DNA of 64,000 nucleotides from Pseudomonas proteolytica (GCF_007858275.1 NZ_VFEV01000031.1:1-64000); one strand, 5' to 3'; counted from the first letter of the stretch, positions 42,215-51,789 are shown. Numbers and translations: made by a program. The notes: generated by a model not told the origin, from the sequence alone.

Positions 42215-43672
42215 TCAGAACAACTTGAGTTTCGGCGCTTCTTCTTTCACTGGCTCATTCTTCGCCGTCTGTTCGTTCCAACCACCACCGAGGGCCTTGT
42301 ACAAGGTCACTTCGCTGGTCAGTTGGGCCAGGCGGTCGGTGATCAGCGTTTGCTGGGCAGCGAACAGCTGGCGTTGGGCGTCGAGGAAGGTCAGGTTGCT
42401 GTCGACACCAATGCGGTAGCGACGCTCTGCCAGACGGTAGTAGTCCTGGTTGGCCGAGACGAAATCACGCTGGGCCTGCAACTGTTGGTTGTAGGTCGCA
42501 CGTGCCGCCAGGCCGTCGGAGACTTCCTGGAATGCGGTCTGGATCGACTTCTCGTAGGTCGCGACGTTGATCTCTTTCTGGATCTTCGAGTAGTCCAGGC
42601 TTGCGCGCAGGCTACCGGCGTTGAAGATCGGGATGTTGATCTGTGGCGCGAACGACCAGGTACCCGAGCCGCCCTTGAACAGGCCGCCGAGGTCCGGGCT
42701 CAACGTACCGGCATTGGCGGTCAGGCTGATGCTCGGGAAGAACGCAGCCCGTGCCGCGCCGATATTGGCGTTGGCAGCCTTGAGGTTGTGCTCGGCCTGC
42801 AGGATGTCGGGACGACGTTGCAGCAGGTCTGAAGGCAGGCCAGCCGGTACTTCGCTCAACAGGTCGTCGGACAGCGGCTGAGTAACGAGATTCGCCGGCA
42901 GGCCGGTGCCCAGCAGCAGGGTCAGGTTGTTTTCGTCCTGGGCCACCTGGCGGGTGTAGCGGGCCAGTTGCACACGGGCGCTTTCAACCGAGGTGCGCGC
43001 CTGGCTCAAGTCCAGGGCCGAGGCTACGCCGACTTCGTTGCTGCGCGAGGTGAGCTTGAAGCTCTGCTCGTAGGCGGCCAGGGTGTCCTGGGTCAGCTTG
43101 AGCAGTTCCTTGTCCGCTTGCCAGGTCAGGTAGGCATTGGCCACGCTGGCCACCAGGCTGATCTGCGTGCTGCGGCGCGCTTCTTCAGTGGCGAAGTATT
43201 TCTGCAACGCTTCTTCGCTCAGGCTGCGTACCCGGCCGAACAGGTCCAGCTCGTAGGCGTTGATCCCGAGGGTCGCCGAGTAGGAGCTGGTGATGTTCGA
43301 TTCGCCGGTTTGCGAGGCCCGTGCCGGAACGCGCTGGCGGCTGCCGCTGCCATTGGCGCCGACGGCCGGGAACAGGTCCGCACGCTGGATGCGGTACTGC
43401 GCGGCAAAGGCGTCGATGTTCAGCGCGGCGACGCGCAGGTCACGGTTGTTGACCAGTGCAACCTGGATCAACTGTTGCAGGGCAGGGTCGTGGAAAAACT
43501 GCTTCCAGCCCTGTTCGGCCGCGGCCTGGCTCGGCGCCTGGGCCGACGAATACGCCGGCCCCTGCGGGAATTGGGCGGCAACCGGCGCTTCAGGCTGCTG
43601 ATAGTCAGGGATCAGCGAGCAGCCACTGAGCACAAATGCCGTGACTGCCAGGGAAAGTAGCGACTTGCGCAT
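42215..43672 (-). CDS. ttgC: RND efflux outer-membrane channel, OprM/TtgC-like
   Basis: This 485-residue TolC-family lipoprotein (signal MRKSLLSLAVTAFVLSGC, Cys18 in LSGC) forms the exit duct of a tripartite pump. The two repeated outer-membrane efflux domains follow (residues about 60-265 and 275-460), with the family markers VNNRDLRVAALNIDAF, YELDLFGRVRS, EAQRSVESAR-like TSVESARVQLARY and RRPDILQAEHNLKAANANIGAARAAFFP. The ATG overlaps the ttgB stop by one base (TAATG). It ends at a strong terminator. Known names are TtgC in P. putida, EmhC in P. fluorescens and OprM in P. aeruginosa. Confidence 0.93.
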   Translation of the reverse strand: MRKSLLSLAVTAFVLSGCSLIPDYQQPEAPVAAQFPQGPAYSSAQAPSQAAAEQGWKQFFHDPALQQLIQVALVNNRDLRVAALNIDAFAAQYRIQRADLFPAVGANGSGSRQRVPARASQTGESNITSSYSATLGINAYELDLFGRVRSLSEEALQKYFATEEARRSTQISLVASVANAYLTWQADKELLKLTQDTLAAYEQSFKLTSRSNEVGVASALDLSQARTSVESARVQLARYTRQVAQDENNLTLLLGTGLPANLVTQPLSDDLLSEVPAGLPSDLLQRRPDILQAEHNLKAANANIGAARAAFFPSISLTANAGTLSPDLGGLFKGGSGTWSFAPQINIPIFNAGSLRASLDYSKIQKEINVATYEKSIQTAFQEVSDGLAARATYNQQLQAQRDFVSANQDYYRLAERRYRIGVDSNLTFLDAQRQLFAAQQTLITDRLAQLTSEVTLYKALGGGWNEQTAKNEPVKEEAPKLKLF

Positions 43673-46600
43673 TAGCCAGCCTCTTTAGGAGTTTGCGGTG
43701 TATCGGACTTGTCAGTTTTTTTCCGGCTGCCAATGGCGGACACGGTCACGAAGAACAGTGGCACCCAGAAGATCGCCAGGACGGTAGCGGTGATCATACC
43801 GCCAATTACCCCGGTACCGATTGCGTGTTGGCTGCCCGAACCTGCGCCCGAGGAGATCGCCAGCGGCAGTACACCGAGGACGAACGCCATGGACGTCATG
43901 ATGATCGGACGCAGACGCATGCGGGACGCTTCGATGGCCGCCTCGACGATGCCCTTGCCCTGTTCATGCAGCTCCTTGGCGAACTCCACGATCAGGATGG
44001 CGTTCTTCGAGGCCAGGCCCACGGTCACCAACAACCCCACCTGGAAGAACACGTCGTTGGACAGTCCCCGCAGGCTGGTAGCCATCAGTGCACCGATTAC
44101 ACCCAGCGGCACAACCAGCACCACCGCAATCGGAATCGACCAGCTTTCGTACAGCGCTGCCAGGCAGAGGAACACGACCAGCAACGACAGGGCGTACAGC
44201 GCAGGCGCCTGGGAGCCGGACAAGCGTTCTTCATAGGACAGGCCGGTCCAGGCATAGCCCACACCCGCTGGCAGTTGCTTGGCGATACGCTCGACTTCTG
44301 CCATCGCATCACCGGTGCTGTAGCCCGGCGCCGGGGTCCCGAGGACTTCCATTGCCGCTACGCCGTTGTACCGCGACAGTTTCGGCGAACCGAAGATCCA
44401 GTTGCCAGAGGCAATGGCTGATAACGGCACCATTTTCCCGTCGTCGGCGCGTACGTACCATTTGTTCAGGTCTTCCGGGGACATCCGGCCAGCGGCATCG
44501 CCCTGGATATAGACCTTCTTCACCCGACCACGGTCGATGAAGTCGTTGATGTAGCTGCCACCCAGGGCAATCGCCAGGGTCTGGTTGATGCTCGACAGGC
44601 TGATGCCCTGGGCGCTGGCCTTCTCGTCGTCGATGGTCAACTCATACTGCGGCTCATCGTTCACACCGTTTGGACGCACGCCAGCAAGAATCTTGCTTTG
44701 GGCCGCCATGCCGAGGAACTGGTTACGGGCGTTCATCAAGGCATCGTGACCAACACCGCCCTGATCCTGCAGGAACACGTCGAAACCCGTTGCGTTACCC
44801 AACTCCAGTACCGAAGGCGGCACGATGGCGAACACCATGGCGTCCTTGAAGGTCTGGGAGAAGTAACCTTGGGCCCGCTTGGCCACCTCGAATACCGACA
44901 TCGAGGCATCCCGCTCGTCCCATGGCTTGAGCATCACAAACGCCAGGCCCGAGCTTTGGCCACGACCGGCAAAGTTGAAGCCGTTGACGGTAAACACCGA
45001 CTTCACGGCCGAACCTTCACCCGGTTCGCCTTCCTTGTCGTTGAGCAGGTAGGCACGCATGTCGTCGATCACGGTTTGCGTACGCTCGGCGGAAGAACCG
45101 ACCGGCGTCTGCACCTGGGCGAAGATCACACCCTGGTCTTCCTCGGGCAGGAACGCGCTCGGAATACGGGTGAACAGCCAGATCATGCCGGCGAAGATGA
45201 TCAGGTACACCAGGAACGAAGGCGCCTTGTGCTTGATCATGTTGCCCACGCCACGCTCGTAGCTCAGTACGCCACGGTCGAAGGTGCGGTTGAACCAGCC
45301 GAAGAAACCACGCTTGGGTTGCCCGTGTTTCTCAGGGTCGATCGGCTTGAGCATGGTGGCGCACAAGGCCGGGGTGAAGATCAGTGCAACCAGCACCGAC
45401 AGGGCCATCGCCGACACAATGGTGATGGAGAACTGTTTATAGATCACACCCGTGGAGCCGCCAAAGAATGCCATCGGCAGCAGTACCGCCGACAGTACCA
45501 GGGCAATACCCACCAGGGCGCCCTGGATCTGGCTCATGGACTTGACCGTCGCCTCCTTGGGCGACAGGTGTTCCTCGGCCATCACCCGCTCGACGTTTTC
45601 CACCACCACGATCGCATCGTCCACCAGCAAGCCGATGGCCAGGATCATGCCGAACATGGTCAAGGTGTTGATGGTGAAGCCGAAGGCCGCGAGGATGCCG
45701 AATGTACCCAGCAATACCACCGGTACCGTCATGGTGGTGATGATGGTGGCGCGAAAGTTCTGCAGGAACAGGTACATCACCAGGAACACCAGGATGATCG
45801 CCTCGACCAGGGTATCGACTACCCCGGAAATCGATTCGGTCACCACGGGGGTGGTGTCATAGGGAACCACGGCTTTCATGCCAGGCGGGAAGAACGGCTC
45901 CAGGGACGCGACCGTGGCGCGGATGGCCTTGGCGGTGTCCAGGGCGTTGGCGCCCGAGGCCAGTTTGATCGCCATGCCGGAAGCCGGCTTGCCGTTGAAC
46001 TGGGCGCTGATGCTGTAGTTCTGACCACCCAGCTCGACCCGGGCGACATCGCCCAGACGCACTTGGGAGCCATCGCTGTTCACGCGCAGCAGGATCTTTT
46101 CAAACTGCTCGGCGCTTTGCAGACGGGTCTTGCCGATGATGGTGGCGTTCAACTGAGTGCCGGGCAGAGCAGGCAGGCCGCCCAGTTGGCCGGTGGCCAC
46201 CTGTACGTTCTGGGCCTGCACGGCGGCGCTGACATCCACCGGGGTCATCTGGAAGTTGTTCAACTTGGCCGGGTCCAGCCAGATACGCATGGCGTACTGG
46301 GAACCGAAGACCTGGAAGTCACCGACGCCAGACGTCCGCGAAATCGGGTCCTGGATGTTGGAAACGATGTAGTTGGACAGGTCATCCTTGGTCATGGTGC
46401 CGTCTTCGGACACCAGGCCGATCACCATCAGGAAGTTCTTCACCGACTTGGTTACGCGGATCCCTTGCTGCTGCACTTCTTGCGGCAGCAATGGGGTCGC
46501 CAGGTTCAGCTTGTTCTGCACCTGGACCTGGGCGATGTCGGGGTTGGTCCCCTGGTTGAACGTCGCGGTGATGGTCATGCTGCCGTCGGAGTTACTGTCC

Positions 46601-46839
46601 GAGGCCACATAACGCAGGTTGTCGATACCGTTGAGCTGTTGCTCGATCACCTGCACCACGGTGTCCTGCACGGTTTGTGCGGACGCGCCTGGGTAGGTCA
46701 CCTGGATATCAATGGCGGTTGGCGCGATGGCCGGGTATTGGTTGATGGGCAACTTCAGGATCGACAGTGCCCCGACCAGCATGATTACCAGGGCTATTAC
46801 CCAGGCAAAAATGGGACGGTCGATAAAAAATTTCGACAT
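43672..46839 (-). CDS. ttgB: RND multidrug efflux inner-membrane pump, TtgB/MexB-like
   Basis: This 1055-residue HAE1-family proton-driven pump has twelve spans and two large periplasmic loops. It starts MSKFFIDRPIFAWVIALVIMLVG. The proton-relay Asp pair lies in the helix-4 stretch GLLVDDAIVVVENVERVM, and the helix-10 Lys region FFQVGLLVTVGLASKNAILIVEFAKE is intact. It ships lipophilic antibiotics, dyes and, in P. putida TtgB, toluene. Three bases separate it from ttgA and one base overlaps ttgC. A 1103-residue antisense ORF covers it and ttgA, which is a striking but non-coding shadow. Confidence 0.95.
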   Translation of the reverse strand: MSKFFIDRPIFAWVIALVIMLVGALSILKLPINQYPAIAPTAIDIQVTYPGASAQTVQDTVVQVIEQQLNGIDNLRYVASDSNSDGSMTITATFNQGTNPDIAQVQVQNKLNLATPLLPQEVQQQGIRVTKSVKNFLMVIGLVSEDGTMTKDDLSNYIVSNIQDPISRTSGVGDFQVFGSQYAMRIWLDPAKLNNFQMTPVDVSAAVQAQNVQVATGQLGGLPALPGTQLNATIIGKTRLQSAEQFEKILLRVNSDGSQVRLGDVARVELGGQNYSISAQFNGKPASGMAIKLASGANALDTAKAIRATVASLEPFFPPGMKAVVPYDTTPVVTESISGVVDTLVEAIILVFLVMYLFLQNFRATIITTMTVPVVLLGTFGILAAFGFTINTLTMFGMILAIGLLVDDAIVVVENVERVMAEEHLSPKEATVKSMSQIQGALVGIALVLSAVLLPMAFFGGSTGVIYKQFSITIVSAMALSVLVALIFTPALCATMLKPIDPEKHGQPKRGFFGWFNRTFDRGVLSYERGVGNMIKHKAPSFLVYLIIFAGMIWLFTRIPSAFLPEEDQGVIFAQVQTPVGSSAERTQTVIDDMRAYLLNDKEGEPGEGSAVKSVFTVNGFNFAGRGQSSGLAFVMLKPWDERDASMSVFEVAKRAQGYFSQTFKDAMVFAIVPPSVLELGNATGFDVFLQDQGGVGHDALMNARNQFLGMAAQSKILAGVRPNGVNDEPQYELTIDDEKASAQGISLSSINQTLAIALGGSYINDFIDRGRVKKVYIQGDAAGRMSPEDLNKWYVRADDGKMVPLSAIASGNWIFGSPKLSRYNGVAAMEVLGTPAPGYSTGDAMAEVERIAKQLPAGVGYAWTGLSYEERLSGSQAPALYALSLLVVFLCLAALYESWSIPIAVVLVVPLGVIGALMATSLRGLSNDVFFQVGLLVTVGLASKNAILIVEFAKELHEQGKGIVEAAIEASRMRLRPIIMTSMAFVLGVLPLAISSGAGSGSQHAIGTGVIGGMITATVLAIFWVPLFFVTVSAIGSRKKTDKSDTPQTPKEAG

Positions 46840-46842
46840 GTA

Positions 46843-47982
46843 TTACTCCCCTTTGCCAGCGGCGGCAGGAGCAGTACCGGCAGGCTTGGCGTTGGTGGCT
46901 TCCTTCGCTTCAACCGTGATGCCCGGCTTGATGAACTGCAAGCCTTCGGTGATCACACGGTCACCGGCATTCAGGCCCTTTTCCACCAGCCAGTAGGCAC
47001 CGGCGGTACGGTTGGCCACCAGCACGCGCTGTTCAACCTTGTTGTCGGCAGTCACCACCAGCGCCGTCGGGATACCCTTGATGTCGCGGGTCACGCCCTG
47101 TTGAGGGGCGAGGATTGCCTTGCTGTTCACACCGGCCTGCAATTGCGCGTGGACAAACATGCCCGGCAGCAGGGTGTGGTCAGGGTTGGGGAACACGGCG
47201 CGCAGGGTTACCGAACCGGTGGTCTGGTCGACCGACACTTCGGAGAACTCCAGGCGGCCTTGCTGGCTGTATTCGCTGCCGTCTTCCAGGGTCAGCTTGA
47301 CCATGGCCGCGTTTTCACCGGCTTTTTGCAGTTGGCCGCTTTCCAGGTCGCGACGCAGCTTCAGCATCTCGGTGGACGATTGCGTGACGTCGACGTAGAT
47401 CGGGTCCAACTGCTGGATCACGGCCATGGCATCGGCCTGGCCATTGCTGACCAGTGCGCCCTCAGTGACCGAGGAGCGGCCGATACGCCCGGAAATCGGG
47501 GCGAATACCTTGGTGTAGCGCACGTTGATCTGGGCGCTCTGCAGGTTGGCTTCCGAGGTCATGCGGTTGGACACGGCGGTGTCGTATTCCTGGCGGCTGA
47601 CGGCCTGCTCGTTGACCAGTTGCTTGTAGCGGTCGGCAATCGACTTGGTCTGCTGCAGGTTGGCCTGGGCGCTTTTCAGGGTGGCCTCATAGACCGACGG
47701 ATCGATCTGATAGAGCTGCTGGCCTTCCTTGACGTCGCCGCCTTCCTTGAACAGACGCTTGAGAATGATGCCGTTGACCTGCGGGCGCACTTCCGCGATG
47801 CGGAACGCAGTGGTGCGCCCCGGCAATTCGGAGGTCAGGGTATAGGCTTGAGGTTGAATGGTGACCACGCCGACCTGAGGGGTTTGAGCGGGCGGCGCCG
47901 CTTCTTCCTTTTTACATCCGCTGAGCAGCGATGCCAGGGCGACGGCAGTGACCAGAGCGGTAACAGCTGGCTTAAGTTGCAT
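46843..47982 (-). CDS. ttgA: RND efflux periplasmic adaptor, TtgA/MexA-like
   Basis: This 379-residue membrane-fusion lipoprotein links TtgB to TtgC. The start at 47982 gives the lipoprotein signal MQLKPAVTALVTAVALASLLSGCKKEE (Cys23). Lipoyl and hairpin regions follow (VRPQVNGIILKRLFKEGGDVKEGQQLYQID, then the coiled-coil hairpin to about residue 165, and the second lipoyl half YTKVFAPISGRIGRSSV). The longer reading to 48018 puts twelve extra residues before the signal and is rejected. It heads the operon and faces ttgR across the operator region. Confidence 0.93.
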   Translation of the reverse strand: MQLKPAVTALVTAVALASLLSGCKKEEAAPPAQTPQVGVVTIQPQAYTLTSELPGRTTAFRIAEVRPQVNGIILKRLFKEGGDVKEGQQLYQIDPSVYEATLKSAQANLQQTKSIADRYKQLVNEQAVSRQEYDTAVSNRMTSEANLQSAQINVRYTKVFAPISGRIGRSSVTEGALVSNGQADAMAVIQQLDPIYVDVTQSSTEMLKLRRDLESGQLQKAGENAAMVKLTLEDGSEYSQQGRLEFSEVSVDQTTGSVTLRAVFPNPDHTLLPGMFVHAQLQAGVNSKAILAPQQGVTRDIKGIPTALVVTADNKVEQRVLVANRTAGAYWLVEKGLNAGDRVITEGLQFIKPGITVEAKEATNAKPAGTAPAAAGKGE

Positions 47983-48070
47983 GAAGATCCTCGGGTCAGG
48001 CGCGCTTGATGCGCACAAGAAGTGTGGAAGGGTAAAAAACAGGCATTGAGTAGATAAGTAGCTTGCTAGG

Positions 48071-48101
48071 CAATATACTTACGTTCATGGTTGTTTGTAA
48101 A
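48071..48101. promoter_or_regulatory. TtgR operator overlapping the ttgABC promoter
   Basis: The minus strand reads TTTACAAACAACCATGAACG then TAAGTATATTG, which I remember as nearly identical to the P. putida TtgR operator (differing at about two positions). It also contains the ttgA promoter: -35 TTTACA (48101-48096), 18 bp, -10 TATATT (48077-48072). Repressor binding would therefore block ttgABC, and the site is within 180 bp of ttgR. Confidence 0.88.
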
Positions 48102-48247
48102 CTCTTGACAGGCTTCGCGGATTCCTTACAAGGCAGCGCTGAAAGCCTCGATTCTATTACGTTCGGCGCCCATGAAGGTGTCGTCCCATAATTATTCAGA
48201 AGGTGGTCATCAACCACCGATCGTGTCCTGATTGAGGTGTTACTGCC

Positions 48248-48880
48248 ATGGTTCGTCGTACCAAAGAGGAAGCTCAGGAAACGCGTAGCCAAATACTTGA
48301 AGCCGCCGAGCAAGCCTTTTATGAGCGCGGCGTTGCGCGCACTACGTTGGCAGATATCGCGGCCAGGGCAGGGGTGACGCGGGGCGCGATCTATTGGCAC
48401 TTCAGCAACAAGTCGGACCTGTTGCAGGCACTGCTCGACACGCTGCACGAACCGCTGGACGAATTGGCCAGGGCCAGTGAAAGCGAGGATGAGGTAGATC
48501 CGCTGGGCTGCATGCGCAAGCTGCTGATCCATCTTTTTCATCAGGTGGCCCTGGACCCGAAGACTCGGCGCATAAATGAGATCCTGTTCCATAAGTGCGA
48601 ATTTACCGATGAAATGTGCGACATGCGCCGTCAGCGCCAGACCCACAGCCTTGAGTGCAACCTGCGCATCGGCCTGACGCTGCGCAATGCAGTCCACCGC
48701 GGGCAACTCCCGGAAAACCTCGACACCGCTCGCGGGGCGGTGTGTATTCACGCTTATATCAATGGGCTTATTGGCCAGTGGCTACTGGTGCCTGACAGCT
48801 TCGAGCTGTATCAGCAGGCCGAGCGTCTGGTGGATATAGGGCTGGACATGCTGCGCCTGAGCCCCGGCCTGCGCAATTGA
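48248..48880 (+). CDS. ttgR: TetR-family repressor TtgR
   Basis: This 210-residue repressor has a TetR helix-turn-helix (TTLADIAARAGVTRGAIYWHFSNKSDLLQALLD, residues about 33-65) and an all-helical effector domain. The N-terminus MVRRTKEEAQETRSQILEAAEQAFYERGVARTTL matches P. putida TtgR closely. It binds antibiotics, flavonoids and phenolics, then releases the ttgABC operator. It is divergent from ttgA with the operator between, and its own promoter region is probably the TTGACA at 48105, so it is autoregulated. Confidence 0.94.
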   Translation: MVRRTKEEAQETRSQILEAAEQAFYERGVARTTLADIAARAGVTRGAIYWHFSNKSDLLQALLDTLHEPLDELARASESEDEVDPLGCMRKLLIHLFHQVALDPKTRRINEILFHKCEFTDEMCDMRRQRQTHSLECNLRIGLTLRNAVHRGQLPENLDTARGAVCIHAYINGLIGQWLLVPDSFELYQQAERLVDIGLDMLRLSPGLRN

Positions 48881-49214
48881 TACAAAATGCGTAATTACGT
48901 TCGTTTGTGTCAACAGTAAAGCCCAAGGACGGTCAATCGTCCTTCCGACTTATTTGTGGGGTGACTTTATATACGCGCTGGCGCCGGGTTGAAAGGTAGC
49001 CGGCTAAGTATTTTGTAGCGATATTGTTGCATTGCTGTGAAGGAGTGTTTCCTACAACGGATGGCTCACATAAAAAGCCCCGGCTCTCACGAACCGGGGC
49101 TTTTGCGTTTCTGCTTTTGTGTAGGAGCGAGCGTGCTCGCGAAGAACGTTAACGATAACGCAGTGCATCTGGTTTATTGCGGCGTTCTCAGGTTTTTCGC
49201 GAGCACGCTCGCTC
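48881..49214. other. Intergenic region between ttgR and xenB
   Basis: This 334-bp convergent gap holds a weak hairpin AAGGACG/CGTCCTT (48925-48944), a bidirectional terminator (49073-49105) and a REP pair (49120-49219). No ORF with coding character is present. Confidence 0.75.
49073..49105 (+). terminator. Bidirectional terminator between ttgR and xenB
   Basis: AGCCCCGG/CCGGGGCT forms an 8-bp stem with a 10-base loop, with A-run and T-run flanks on the two sides. It can end ttgR from the left and xenB from the right. Confidence 0.85.
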
Positions 49215-49219
49215 CTACA
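49120..49219. repeat. REP inverted pair (GAGCGAGCGTGCTCGC type) overlapping the xenB stop
   Basis: Arms 49120-49145 and 49193-49219 pair around a 47-bp loop. This is a fourth core variant. The right arm covers the xenB stop codon (CTA, 49215-49217) and runs into it from outside. Confidence 0.9.
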
Positions 49220-50270
49220 GTGGCAGGGTCGGGTAGTCGATGTAACCGACCGGGCCCTTGGCGTAGAAGGTCTGTGGGTTCGCTTCATTCAGCGGTGCAT
49301 CGGCCTGGAGGCGCGCCGGCAGGTCCGGGTTGGCGATAAACGGTACGCCAAAGGCCACCGCATCCGCCTTGCCCGAAGCCAGCCAAGTGTTGGCGCTGTC
49401 CTTGGTGAAGCGCTCGTTGACGATGTACGGGCCACCGAACGCGGCCTTCAGTTGTGGGCCCAGGCTGTCGCCGGCTTCCTTTTCCCGGGCGCAGATAAAG
49501 GCGATGCCACGCTTGCCCAGTTCACGGGCGACGTAGGTGAAGGTTTCTGCCAGGTTGTCATCGCCCATGTCGTGGAGATCGCCCCGCGGCGACAAATGCA
49601 TGCCCACGCGGCCGGCGCCCCAGACTTCGATCACTGCATCGGTCACTTCCAGCAACAATCGTGCACGGTTTTCCAGGGACCCGCCGTACTCGTCAGTGCG
49701 CTGGTTGGTACTGCTTTGCAGGAACTGGTCGAGCAGGTAACCGTTGGCGCCGTGCACTTCCACCCCATCAAAACCGGCAGCCTTGGCGTTTTCGGCACCC
49801 GCGCGGTAGGCGTCGACGATATCCGCGATTTCTGCGGTTTCCAGGGCCCGCGGGGTCGGGTAGTCCGCCAGCGGGCGTACCAGGCTGACATGGCCTGCCG
49901 GCTGGATGGCGCTCGGTGCCACCGGGGCTTCGCCGTCCAGGTAGGACGGGTGCGAGATACGCCCTACATGCCACAGCTGCAGGAAAATCTTGCCGCCTGC
50001 GCCATGCACGGCCTTGGTGATGTTGGTCCAGCCGCGCACCTGGTCGTTGGACCAGATGCCCGGGGTGTCCGGATAACCCACGCCCATCGGCGTCACCGAG
50101 GTGGCTTCGCTGAGGATCAGCCCGGCGGAGGCCCGCTGCACATAGTATTCAGCCATCAGCGCATTGGGTACGCGGCCGGCATCGGCACGGCAGCGGGTCA
50201 GTGGCGCCATGATGATGCGGTTGGACAGTTGCACATCGCCCAGTTTGATCGGATCGAAAATAGTCGTCAT
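49215..50270 (-). CDS. xenB: Old yellow enzyme-family alkene/nitro reductase, XenB-like
   Basis: This 351-residue FMN enzyme of the OYE family reduces activated alkenes, nitrate esters and nitroaromatics with NADPH. Features are the FMN-site TRCRADAGRVPN, the substrate-binding His/Asn pair in VEVHGANGYLLDQFLQ (His near 176, Asn near 179) and the catalytic-region QFLQSSTNQRTDEYGG. The sequence closely recalls P. fluorescens XenB. It is the last gene of the arsR-MFS-xenB operon, 26 bp after the MFS gene. Its stop lies inside a REP arm. Confidence 0.9.
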   Translation of the reverse strand: MTTIFDPIKLGDVQLSNRIIMAPLTRCRADAGRVPNALMAEYYVQRASAGLILSEATSVTPMGVGYPDTPGIWSNDQVRGWTNITKAVHGAGGKIFLQLWHVGRISHPSYLDGEAPVAPSAIQPAGHVSLVRPLADYPTPRALETAEIADIVDAYRAGAENAKAAGFDGVEVHGANGYLLDQFLQSSTNQRTDEYGGSLENRARLLLEVTDAVIEVWGAGRVGMHLSPRGDLHDMGDDNLAETFTYVARELGKRGIAFICAREKEAGDSLGPQLKAAFGGPYIVNERFTKDSANTWLASGKADAVAFGVPFIANPDLPARLQADAPLNEANPQTFYAKGPVGYIDYPTLPL

Positions 50271-50296
50271 CGCAAACGCTCGTCTGTTCCAAGTGA

Positions 50297-51463
50297 TTAA
50301 TTAGTGGCCGGCGCCAGGTCGGCATCGCCGCTCTGGCGGAACGTGATCAGCGTGACCACCAGCGCCAGGATCGCCAGGGCCGCAGCTGCCAATGGCACGC
50401 TGGTCAGGCCGAAACCGTGGGCAATCACGCTGCCGCCAACCCAGGCGCCCAGCGCGTTGCCGATGTTGAAAGCGCCGATATTGAGGGTCGAGACCAGGTT
50501 GGGCGCGGCCTTGCCGAACGTCACCACGTTGATCTGCAGCGCCGGCACGGCGGCAAACGACGCGGTGGCCCAGAGGAACAGGGTGATTTCGGTGGGAATA
50601 ATGGCGACGCTGGTCCAGGTCAAGGCGGTGGACACCACGGCCATGCTGATAAACACGCCGATCAGGGTGGCTGCCAGGCGCTTGTCCGCCAGCTTGCCGC
50701 CAATGATATTGCCCACGGTCAGGCCCAGGCCGATCAGCAGCAGGGTCCAGGTCACGCCTTTGGGCGAGATACCGGTTACATCCCCCAGCAGCGGCGCGAC
50801 GTAAGTGAAGAGGGTGAACATCGAAGCGGCAAACAGCGCAGTCATGCTCAACGACAACCAGATGCCGGCACCCTTGAGGGCCGCCAGTTCGGCGCGCATG
50901 TCGAGTTTTTCTTCATCACGCTTGGCCGGCAGGAAGCGGATCAGGCCGATCAGCGCAATTACGCCAATCACCGTCACGGCCCAGAAGGTCGAGCGCCAGC
51001 CAGCTTCCTGGCCCAGCGCGGTGCCCAGGGGCACGCCGAGTACGTTGGCCAGGGTCAGGCCGGTAAACATCAGGGCCACCGCCGACGCGCGCTTGTTGGC
51101 CGGTACCAGGTTGGCGGCCACTACCGAGCCGATCCCGAAGAACGCGCCGTGGCACAGCGCGGTCACCACACGGGCAAACATCAGCACGTTGTAGTCACTG
51201 GCCAGGGCACAGAGCAGGTTGCCGATGATGAAAATGCCCATCAGCGCTACCAGGGCTGCCTTGCGCGGCAGCTTGGCGGTGGCCAGTGCCATGAACGGGG
51301 CACCGATGGCCACGCCCAGGGCGTAGCCGGTCACCAGCCAGCCGGCGCCTGGAATCGACACACCGAGGTCGGCCGCCACATCGGGCAACAGGCCCATGAT
51401 GACGAATTCGGTGGTGCCGATGGCGAAGGCGCTTAGGGCCAGTATGAGTAGCGAGAGAGGCAT
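50297..51463 (-). CDS. MFS efflux transporter, AraJ/Bcr-like (DHA1)
   Basis: This 388-residue MFS protein has twelve spans. It starts MPLSLLILALSAFAIGTTEFVIMGLLPDVAADLGVS, the typical AraJ/sugar-efflux and drug-H+ antiporter (DHA1) beginning with IGTTEF. It sits between arsR (11 bp) and xenB (26 bp), so it may export a compound that XenB acts on or a toxic electrophile. The substrate is not known. Confidence 0.9.
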   Translation of the reverse strand: MPLSLLILALSAFAIGTTEFVIMGLLPDVAADLGVSIPGAGWLVTGYALGVAIGAPFMALATAKLPRKAALVALMGIFIIGNLLCALASDYNVLMFARVVTALCHGAFFGIGSVVAANLVPANKRASAVALMFTGLTLANVLGVPLGTALGQEAGWRSTFWAVTVIGVIALIGLIRFLPAKRDEEKLDMRAELAALKGAGIWLSLSMTALFAASMFTLFTYVAPLLGDVTGISPKGVTWTLLLIGLGLTVGNIIGGKLADKRLAATLIGVFISMAVVSTALTWTSVAIIPTEITLFLWATASFAAVPALQINVVTFGKAAPNLVSTLNIGAFNIGNALGAWVGGSVIAHGFGLTSVPLAAAALAILALVVTLITFRQSGDADLAPATN

Positions 51464-51474
51464 CGAGGGGTCCT

Positions 51475-51789
51475 TTACAGCGGGGGGCTGAGTTCTTCGG
51501 TGATGGCTTGGATAAACGCTTGGATCACGTCTTCATTGCGGCGGAAAAAGTGCCATTGCCCGGCTTTCTGGCTGCTGATCAAGCCTGCGCGTTGCAGGGT
51601 GGCCAGGTGTGCCGACACGGTGGATTGCGACAGGCCGCAGCGCTGGTCGATCTGGCCGGCGCAGATGCCGTACTCGTGGTTGTGCACTTGCTCGGGGAAC
51701 TGCACTTTCGGGTCTTTCAGCCAGTTGAGAATGTCTCGCCGTACTGGGTGTGCCAGGGCTTTTATTATTTCGTCGAGGTCAATGGACAT
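51475..51789 (-). CDS. ArsR-family HTH regulator of the MFS-xenB operon
   Basis: This 104-residue winged-helix protein has the ArsR core KALAHPVRRDILNWL, then CGLSQSTVSAHLATLQRAGLISSQKAGQWHFFRRNE. The metal-binding CxC of classical ArsR is absent; cysteines are limited to ICAGQIDQRCGL, so it may respond to reactive compounds or be redox-controlled. It heads the operon and has an unusual array of TATATC-containing inverted sites upstream. It is divergent from acpH. Confidence 0.88.
   Translation of the reverse strand: MSIDLDEIIKALAHPVRRDILNWLKDPKVQFPEQVHNHEYGICAGQIDQRCGLSQSTVSAHLATLQRAGLISSQKAGQWHFFRRNEDVIQAFIQAITEELSPPL

Noticed and set aside
44698..48009. A 1103-codon plus-strand ORF antisense to ttgB and ttgA
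   Set aside because: The ORF reads as His/Gln/Arg-rich with no domain. The minus-strand genes have full RND family motifs and signal sequence. Strong codon bias in GC-rich genes leaves open antisense frames.
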